Positions 13,231-18,534 of a stretch of DNA of 18,534 nucleotides are shown piece after piece. Location: contig CAZTSI010000059.1 in the NCBI GenBank assembly GCA_964616755.1, positions 1 to 18,534 on the forward strand, in the 5' to 3' direction. Positions within the stretch are counted from its first letter, which is position 1; each line of letters starts with the position of its first letter. The notes beneath the pieces were generated by a model. That model made no database searches. It saw only the letters and a program-made list of their open reading frames with translations, and was not told where the DNA came from. Source of the stretch: CAYNFR01 sp964616755. GTDB lineage: Bacteria; Bacteroidota; Bacteroidia; Chitinophagales; Saprospiraceae. The translations under genes and the position numbers were made by a program.

Positions 13231-15090
13231 ATGCATAGTTTAAGAATGAGAATCACTCTGCTTTTAAGCCTTATTACGATGACCATCGTATCAGCACAAC
13301 CTACCCAAAAACCTGTGTTGCATGGACGACATTGGATGGCCATCACAGGTAAGCCCCTAGCAGCAACGGCTGGCTCGATGATCTTTCAGCAAGGCGGCAA
13401 TGCTGTGGATGCCAGTTGTGGAATGTTAGCAGCCACAGCTACAATGTGGGACGTGTTAAGCTGGGGAGGTGAAACACAAGCACTTATTTACAACCCTAAG
13501 ACCAAAGAGGTGATCGGTATAAATGCCTTGGGTGTGGCACCAACAGGGGCCACCGCAGATTTTTTTAAATCAAAGGACATGAAGTTTCCACCGCAATATG
13601 GCCCTCTAGCTGCCGTCACACCTGGCACTCCAGGAGGATTAATGACCATGTTAGCAGAATATGGCACGATGAGTCTAAAACAAGTGCTCGCTCCCGCTAT
13701 GCAACTCGCTGAAGGATATCCAATTGAGGCACAAACAGCGGATAATATAGAGCGCAATAAAAAGCGTATTTCCGAATGGCCGTATGCCAAAGAAATCTTC
13801 TTAGTTCATCAAGGTGAAACACGCGAAGCGCCCGAAGCTGGAGAAATATTTGTCCAAAAGGATTTACTCAATACCTTACAACAATTAGTTGATGCCGAAA
13901 CTGCGGCTTTGGCAAAAGGAAAGGGCAGAAAAGAGGCGATCATGGCAGCGTATGATCGTTTTTATAGAGGTGACATAGCGGCAGAATTTGTTAGAGGAAC
14001 ACAAGAACAAGGCGGTCTTATCACCCTTCAAGATTTAGATAAATGGCAAGTGTACATCGAAAAGCCGGATGTGACCAATTATAAAGGCATAGATGTATAC
14101 AAATTGACTTCATGGGTGCAGAGTCCAGTAATGCTTCAAGCTCTAAATATGCTAGAAGATATGGATCTAAAATCGATGAGCTATAATTCAGCTCGCTATA
14201 TTCATACCCTTTACCAAGTAATGAATTTAAGTTTCGCAGATAGGGATTTTTATTATGGAGATCCTTATTTTCCACCATCAGAACCCATGAATGGCTTGTT
14301 GTCAAAAGAATATGCTCGCGAACGTGCCAAAGGCATTGATTGGGAGCAAAATGATCAAAATGTCGGCCCAGGCGACCCCTATCCTTTTCAACAAGAGTTA
14401 AATCCTTTTCTTGATCTACTCAAAACATGGAATACTTCCACTAGCTACAATGATACCGAATGGAAAAAATCCCTGAACGCTGAATGGCCAGTTGAAGAAA
14501 ACTTTTACGTGGGTACTACCTCTGTACAGGCAGCCGATGCAGAAGGCTGGGTAGTATCCATTACCCCTAGCGGAGGATGGGTGCCAGCCGTAGTTGCTGG
14601 AAGAACGGGGATCGGATTAAGTCAGCGCATGCAGAGCTTCGTGCTAGACGCAAAAGATGGACCTTTTAACGTGGTCGAACCTGGCAAAAGACCTCGCGCA
14701 ACATTGACCCCGTCCATGGCATTGAAGGATGGAAAACCTTTTTTGTCCTTTGCAGTGCAGGGAGGTGACAGTCAAGATCAAAACTTACTACAGTTTTTTT
14801 TGAATATCGTAGAGTTTGGTATGAATGTACAAGAAGCCGCAGAAGCCGCGAATATCAACAGCTTCCAAATGAAAAACTCATTTGGTGAGCATGACACTAA
14901 ACCCGGTCATCTCTTGCTGAGAGAAGATACACCACCCTGGACGCGACAACAACTCAAAAAAATGGGCTATACGATCGAAACAGCGGCAAGAACCTCAGGT
15001 CCGATCAACGCTATTTATTTTGATTGGAAGAACGGCTCTTTTTGGGGCGGCAGCAGTAATCACGGCGAAGACTACGGCATAGGATGGTAA
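13231..15090 (+). CDS. Exported gamma-glutamyltransferase-like Ntn hydrolase (substrate uncertain)
   Basis: A 619-residue precursor with a signal peptide (1-22, ending VSAQ) and the gamma-glutamyltransferase fold. The predicted autocleavage nucleophile is T429 in GTTSVQAAD, giving a 428-residue large chain before signal removal and a 191-residue small chain, normal for the family. The Gly-Gly of the oxyanion hole is present in VQGGDSQDQN. However, residues that bind the gamma-glutamyl group in E. coli GGT appear replaced: R114 aligns with Leu in NALGVAPTGAT, N411 with Ser in TPSGGW, D433 with Gln in SQRMQSF, and S462-S463 with Ala-Thr in RPRATLTP. A different amide substrate is therefore likely. 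I kept the first ATG; an ATG five codons in (13246) would give an equally good signal peptide. It follows the 7-TM gene by 24 bases. Confidence 0.9.
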   Translation: MHSLRMRITLLLSLITMTIVSAQPTQKPVLHGRHWMAITGKPLAATAGSMIFQQGGNAVDASCGMLAATATMWDVLSWGGETQALIYNPKTKEVIGINALGVAPTGATADFFKSKDMKFPPQYGPLAAVTPGTPGGLMTMLAEYGTMSLKQVLAPAMQLAEGYPIEAQTADNIERNKKRISEWPYAKEIFLVHQGETREAPEAGEIFVQKDLLNTLQQLVDAETAALAKGKGRKEAIMAAYDRFYRGDIAAEFVRGTQEQGGLITLQDLDKWQVYIEKPDVTNYKGIDVYKLTSWVQSPVMLQALNMLEDMDLKSMSYNSARYIHTLYQVMNLSFADRDFYYGDPYFPPSEPMNGLLSKEYARERAKGIDWEQNDQNVGPGDPYPFQQELNPFLDLLKTWNTSTSYNDTEWKKSLNAEWPVEENFYVGTTSVQAADAEGWVVSITPSGGWVPAVVAGRTGIGLSQRMQSFVLDAKDGPFNVVEPGKRPRATLTPSMALKDGKPFLSFAVQGGDSQDQNLLQFFLNIVEFGMNVQEAAEAANINSFQMKNSFGEHDTKPGHLLLREDTPPWTRQQLKKMGYTIETAARTSGPINAIYFDWKNGSFWGGSSNHGEDYGIGW

Positions 15091-15106
15091 TATCACCTTA
15101 GTACCA

Positions 15107-15826
15107 TTACCTATTGAGACGACGACGATACATCCCAATCGTATTTTGGATGCCGTAATACAACGCATCCGTTATCAAGGCGTGTCCAATCGATACTTCG
15201 GCTAGATCAATGACATTTTTGGCATAAAAGCTTAGGTTGTCAAGATTTAAATCATGCCCGGCATTCAGTCCAAGTCCTACTTCTTTCACAACTTTGCTCG
15301 TTTCACGATGATCGTGAACAGCCATTTCTGGGTTTTTCAAATATTGTCGAGCATAATGACCCGTGTACAATTCGACGCGATCAGTACCAGTTGCAGCAGC
15401 GGCTTCTGCATGACTTGGAAGGGGATTCAAGAATATGGAGACTCTAATCCCTTGAGATTTTAAGCGAGCACAAACATCCTGCAAGAATGACTTATATTTT
15501 ACAGTATCCCAGCCGGCATTGGATGTCAACGCGTCGGGCGGATCTGGCACCAGCGTACATTGATGAGGACACTGTTTTTCTACTACCCGCAAAAATTCTT
15601 CAGATGGATATCCCTCTACATTGAGTTCTGTGGTGACAATTCTTTTTAAGGATTCGACATCGCTATACTTTGCATGACGTTGGTCCGGCCGCGGGTGAAT
15701 AGTTATTCCTTGTGCACCATATGACTCACAATCTAGGGCAAACTGCACCAAATTTGGATAGTTTTCCCCTCTTGAGTTCCTAATTAAAGCCACTTTATTT
15801 AGATTTACGCTCAGTTTTGTTTCCAA
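15107..15826 (-). CDS. pdxJ: Pyridoxine 5'-phosphate synthase
   Basis: PdxJ condenses 1-deoxyxylulose 5-phosphate with 3-amino-2-oxopropyl phosphate to make pyridoxine 5'-phosphate in the DXP-dependent vitamin B6 pathway. The 239-residue TIM barrel is of normal length and has all family blocks: KLSVNLNKVALIRNSRG at the N-terminus, GITIHPRPDQRH, CTLVPDPPDALTSNAGW, VSIFLNP, TGHYA, GLGLNAGHDLN and VSIGHALITDALYYG near the C-terminus. The start must be the TTG at 15824-15826: a stop codon lies two codons upstream in frame and the next ATG would remove the conserved N-terminus. It is convergent with the gamma-glutamyltransferase-like gene, with only 16 bases between their stops. A short hairpin lies just upstream of it. 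Confidence 0.96.
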   Translation of the reverse strand: METKLSVNLNKVALIRNSRGENYPNLVQFALDCESYGAQGITIHPRPDQRHAKYSDVESLKRIVTTELNVEGYPSEEFLRVVEKQCPHQCTLVPDPPDALTSNAGWDTVKYKSFLQDVCARLKSQGIRVSIFLNPLPSHAEAAAATGTDRVELYTGHYARQYLKNPEMAVHDHRETSKVVKEVGLGLNAGHDLNLDNLSFYAKNVIDLAEVSIGHALITDALYYGIQNTIGMYRRRLNR

Positions 15827-15857
15827 GTTTTATTGATTTTAATCCGAGCCGTAAGGT

Positions 15858-15876
15858 ACAACAGTACCCCTGTTGT
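15858..15876. repeat. Hairpin upstream of pdxJ
   Basis: ACAACAG and CTGTTGT are perfect 7-base arms around a 5-base loop, 32 bases upstream of the pdxJ TTG start. No proper U-tract follows on either strand, so it is not a clear terminator. It could be a leader hairpin of pdxJ or an operator. Confidence 0.4.
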
Positions 15877-15974
15877 CAGAGCAATATTTTGACTTTCTGC
15901 CGTATAGAGGGGAAAATGACAATTATTATGACAATCTCTTAATTCAGTTGACGCGGCGATTAAATAATCTTTTC

Positions 15975-15982
15975 TAAGTTTG
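15975..15982 (+). promoter_or_regulatory. Candidate TAnnTTTG promoter core for the susC-like gene
   Basis: TAAGTTTG matches the Bacteroidota -7 consensus. A TTG lies at 15948-15950, but the 24-base spacing is longer than the usual 19-21. Use of this site would give the receptor gene a leader of about 155 bases. A looser site, TAACATTTG, lies nearer the gene, around 16097-16105. Confidence 0.3.
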
Positions 15983-16144
15983 TCCGTATTCTATATGGCT
16001 AAAAGTATTTGGCGTAATTTAATCGACTGAATTTTTGTCGGATCGACAGTTCGTCGTTTTAAATCGTTTTATAACTTTAAGCACATGCATTAGGCTAACA
16101 TTTGCCTGATTTTAATTATTTTTTAATCAATAAACCAAACTAGT

Positions 16145-18534
16145 ATGAAAAAATATTTTACTCTTTTGATCATACTGCTAGCAGGATTGAGCACGGTGTC
16201 AGCACAACGCTCGGTTACTGGTACAGTGGTTGATCAAGCAGGAGAACCCCTCATCGGCGCCAATGTGTCGGTTTTAGGTACAATTCTAGGTACGATAACC
16301 GATGTAGACGGCAGTTTTGAGCTATCAGTGCCAGAAGGTAGCAACACCTTGATTGTCAGCTTTACTGGCTTTGAAACGACAGAGGTGGATATTTCAGCCA
16401 CCAACACTGTCACTATCGTTTTGATTGAAGGTCAGCTCATCGATGAAATCGTCGTAACGGGCTACTCGACCACACAGCGGAGTAAGTTGACTTCATCGAT
16501 ATCTGCTGTCAACGGTAAATCCATAGAAAATTTACCAGTAACGGACATCAACCAAGCGATTCAAGGTAGAGCCCCAGGTGTATTCACCTCTGCAAACTCA
16601 GGACAGCCCGGTGCTCGTCAACAGTTGCGTATTAGAGGTACAGGTTCTATAACAGCAGGAAGAAACCCCCTTTATGTTATAGACGGTATCATCATTGAAT
16701 CAGGAAATTTTTCTACAAATGGCTCTACGGCTAACGCCCCAGACGTATTGGCTTCTATCAATCCAAATGATATTGAAAGTATCAATATCCTCAAAGATGC
16801 AGCCGCTACTTCTCTTTATGGCGCAAGAGGAGCAAATGGGGTAGTTTTAGTGAATACTAAGAAAGGACGCGATGGCGCTACTGTGATGACTCTTCGGACT
16901 CAATACGGCACTACGTCACCGTTAATAGGAAAATTTCAGATGATGTCTCCTCAAGAAGTTTGGGACTATGAAAGAAGTATTTTAGCAAATAGTGGATTCA
17001 ATCAGGCTACAATTGATGGTTTGAGACCTGCTTCAATGTTGGATAATACTACTGATTGGGTAGATGAGGCATTCAGAGATGGTAAGACTTATAATGTTGA
17101 GTTACAAGCTCAAGGAGGTTCTCAAAAAACTCAATTCTTCGTCTCTGGTGGTCATTTTCAGCAAGAAGGTACGCTCATAGAATCAGACTTTGATCGAACC
17201 TCACTTAGATCAAACCTGAATCATAAGGCTACTGACAAATTGAGCATAGCCCTTAATTTTAACAGTAGTTTGAGCAAGCAAACAAACGCTGTAAATGGCA
17301 ATCGTTTCGCCTCTCCGCTTTTGGGCGCATTCGCAAATACTCCTCTTCAGGGCAAAATAAATCCTGATACTGATGAGCTGTATAGAGGAGATGAAGACGA
17401 TTGGATGGCTTTCTTACCAGATAATTTTCTCTATTCTACTCCTATTAACTATGTGAATTTGAATACGTTGAGAATTATCAGCAAGTTAGAAGCTTCATAT
17501 AATATATTAAACAATCTCAAATTCACACAAAATGCAGCTGTCGATTTTGTGAATATTGACGAAAAACTCTGGCAAGATCCTACAACCAATGATGGAATCA
17601 ATAATAATGGTGTTTTAAATAATGCCTTCAGAAATGCTCGTACCTTTACCACGCAGTCCTTATTGACGTACTTTCAAGATTTTGGTAGTGACCATAGCAT
17701 CAATCTACTTGGTGTTTTTGAGAATCAACGCTATGACGAGAATGCATTTAGTGCATCGGGTATTGGTTTTGCGTCTGGCAAATTACAAACACTCAACAGT
17801 GCAGCCGAGCCACAAGGCGTTGGTGGGGTAGAATCTCTGTATTCATTTCAGAGCTTTGTGGGTCAAGCGAATTATTCTTTTAGAGATAAATACAATATTG
17901 CTACATCCTTCAGGCGCGATGGATCTTCAAGATTTGGAGCCAACAATCGCTGGGCTAATTTCTGGTCAGTTGGTGCTTCTTGGGATATAACTAAGGAAGC
18001 TTTTATGAGTAAACTTTCAGTATTCGAAAGTCTGCGTTTGAGAGCGAGCTACGGTACAAATGGTAATGCCAATATTGGTAACTTCCCGTCTTTAGAATTG
18101 TACACTTTTGGTCAGCCTTATTTGGGCGAGCCGGGAAGTCGTCCAGAGCAAATTTCCAATCCTGACTTGACTTGGGAGAAAAGTAGTAGTATGAATTTCG
18201 GATTGGATTTCACTCTGTTTAGAGGTGGTCGTGTCGGCGGAACCGTTGAATGGTATTTACGTAAGTCAACAGATCTTCTACTAGATGTACCCGTTTCTTC
18301 TACGAGTGGATTTACCACAGCATTGCGAAATGTAGGTCAAATGCAGAATTCGGGAATTGAAGTCACCTTAAATGTAGTCCCAGTTCAAACTCGCAGCGGC
18401 TTTAGATGGTCTTCAGACTTTAATATATCATTTAACCGAAATAAAATACTTTCGCTCCCTGATGGTGAAGATATTTTAAACGGTAGTCAAGTGTTCCGAG
18501 AAGGCCTTCCGGTTCGATCATTCTACATGGAGCA
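16145..18534 (+). CDS. SusC/RagA-family TonB-linked outer-membrane receptor (partial, C-terminus missing)
   Basis: The first 796 codons of an outer-membrane transporter that runs off the right edge; full members are about 1000 residues. Order of parts: signal peptide 1-20 (cleavage after VSA), carboxypeptidase-regulatory-like domain about 21-97 (VTGTVVDQAGEPLIGANV, DVDGSFELSVPEG), a TonB-box-like DEIVVTGY at 100-107, a plug domain about 113-235 with QGRAPGVF, LRIRGTGSI and PLYVIDG, and then the beta-barrel. The N-terminal extension and the RIRG and YVIDG motifs are diagnostic of SusC/RagA. Such receptors import glycans, peptides or other large nutrients with a SusD lipoprotein, whose gene would be expected just downstream, outside the window. 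Substrate cannot be told from this part. The start is ATG after an AT-rich leader. Confidence 0.96.
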   Translation, partial: MKKYFTLLIILLAGLSTVSAQRSVTGTVVDQAGEPLIGANVSVLGTILGTITDVDGSFELSVPEGSNTLIVSFTGFETTEVDISATNTVTIVLIEGQLIDEIVVTGYSTTQRSKLTSSISAVNGKSIENLPVTDINQAIQGRAPGVFTSANSGQPGARQQLRIRGTGSITAGRNPLYVIDGIIIESGNFSTNGSTANAPDVLASINPNDIESINILKDAAATSLYGARGANGVVLVNTKKGRDGATVMTLRTQYGTTSPLIGKFQMMSPQEVWDYERSILANSGFNQATIDGLRPASMLDNTTDWVDEAFRDGKTYNVELQAQGGSQKTQFFVSGGHFQQEGTLIESDFDRTSLRSNLNHKATDKLSIALNFNSSLSKQTNAVNGNRFASPLLGAFANTPLQGKINPDTDELYRGDEDDWMAFLPDNFLYSTPINYVNLNTLRIISKLEASYNILNNLKFTQNAAVDFVNIDEKLWQDPTTNDGINNNGVLNNAFRNARTFTTQSLLTYFQDFGSDHSINLLGVFENQRYDENAFSASGIGFASGKLQTLNSAAEPQGVGGVESLYSFQSFVGQANYSFRDKYNIATSFRRDGSSRFGANNRWANFWSVGASWDITKEAFMSKLSVFESLRLRASYGTNGNANIGNFPSLELYTFGQPYLGEPGSRPEQISNPDLTWEKSSSMNFGLDFTLFRGGRVGGTVEWYLRKSTDLLLDVPVSSTSGFTTALRNVGQMQNSGIEVTLNVVPVQTRSGFRWSSDFNISFNRNKILSLPDGEDILNGSQVFREGLPVRSFYME

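Larger units (their letters stand above)
15827..16144. other. Divergent intergenic region between pdxJ and the susC-like gene
   Basis: These 318 bases hold no gene that I can support. They contain a 7-base-stem hairpin near pdxJ, a TAnnTTTG core on the plus strand and, at 16024-16056, four alternating arms CGAC, GTCG, CGAC, GTCG, whose middle pair forms TGTCG-GAT-CGACA (16036-16048) and which could fold in alternative ways. The last 60 bases before the receptor gene are AT-rich. An 11-codon ATG frame at 15994-16029 has no supporting ribosome-binding site. Confidence 0.6.

Noticed and set aside
15084..15111. Weak dyads (ATGGTA/TACCAT and GGTAAT/ATTACC) between the convergent GGT-like and pdxJ stops
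   Set aside because: Stems are only six bases, the two pairings exclude each other and there is no U-tract on either strand, so I do not call a terminator.
15994..16029. 11-codon ATG frame in the susC leader
   Set aside because: There is no ribosome-binding site, and frames this short are common by chance.
1..18534. Phage, transposon, CRISPR, toxin-antitoxin or defence island
   Set aside because: No transposase, integrase, repeat-spacer array, paired small toxin/antitoxin genes or long terminal repeats are seen; nearly all genes are housekeeping or typical accessory genes of Bacteroidota.

Overview
The window looks like chromosomal DNA of a member of the Bacteroidota, probably a free-living relative of the Saprospiraceae (inferred from gene content, not from any search). 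Evidence: it ends in a SusC/RagA-type TonB-linked receptor, two exact TAnnTTTG promoter cores are present, Shine-Dalgarno sequences are mostly weak, and era, der, rfbCD, pdxJ, YceI, DoxX and MerC-type genes occur in a form typical of that phylum. I see no rRNA, tRNA, CRISPR array, insertion sequence or phage gene.

Region 1 (1-2493) is a probable metal-homeostasis locus. On the minus strand a MerC-like membrane protein, an ABC ATPase and an FtsX/MacB-type permease (cut by the window edge, with two His/Asp-rich stretches) form an operon. Divergent from it is a Fur/Zur-family repressor with a long leader. The 310-base divergent region holds a promoter core on each strand, a dyad overlapping the merC-side promoter, and a leader with a long-range stem and a tiny ORF ending two bases before the regulator gene.

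Region 2 (2596-6809) is a tight plus-strand run: an unrecognised acidic, Tyr-rich protein, the ribosome-assembly GTPases Era and Der, then RfbC and RfbD, the last two enzymes of dTDP-L-rhamnose synthesis, without RfbA or RfbB.

Region 3 (6904-9332) is a three-gene overlapping cassette: a DUF2256 zinc-ribbon microprotein, a DUF429 predicted RNase H-fold protein and a PhrB-type iron-sulfur (6-4) photolyase. All four cluster cysteines and the active-site residues align with Agrobacterium PhrB at a constant +5 offset (PhrB numbering from memory). A membrane-anchored metallophosphoesterase and a YceI lipoprotein follow, closed by a strong terminator.

Region 4 (11478-15826) has a minus-strand DoxX-like protein, then a plus-strand run of an ABA4-like membrane protein, a 7-TM unknown and an exported gamma-glutamyltransferase-fold Ntn hydrolase whose gamma-glutamyl pocket residues appear replaced. 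PdxJ (vitamin B6 synthesis) lies convergent to this run. Region 5 (15827-18534) is a 318-base regulatory gap and the first 796 codons of the SusC-like receptor.

The best leads are the DUF2256-DUF429-photolyase cassette, the His-rich ABC/MerC/Zur locus with its leader, and the atypical gamma-glutamyltransferase homologue in the ABA4-like operon.
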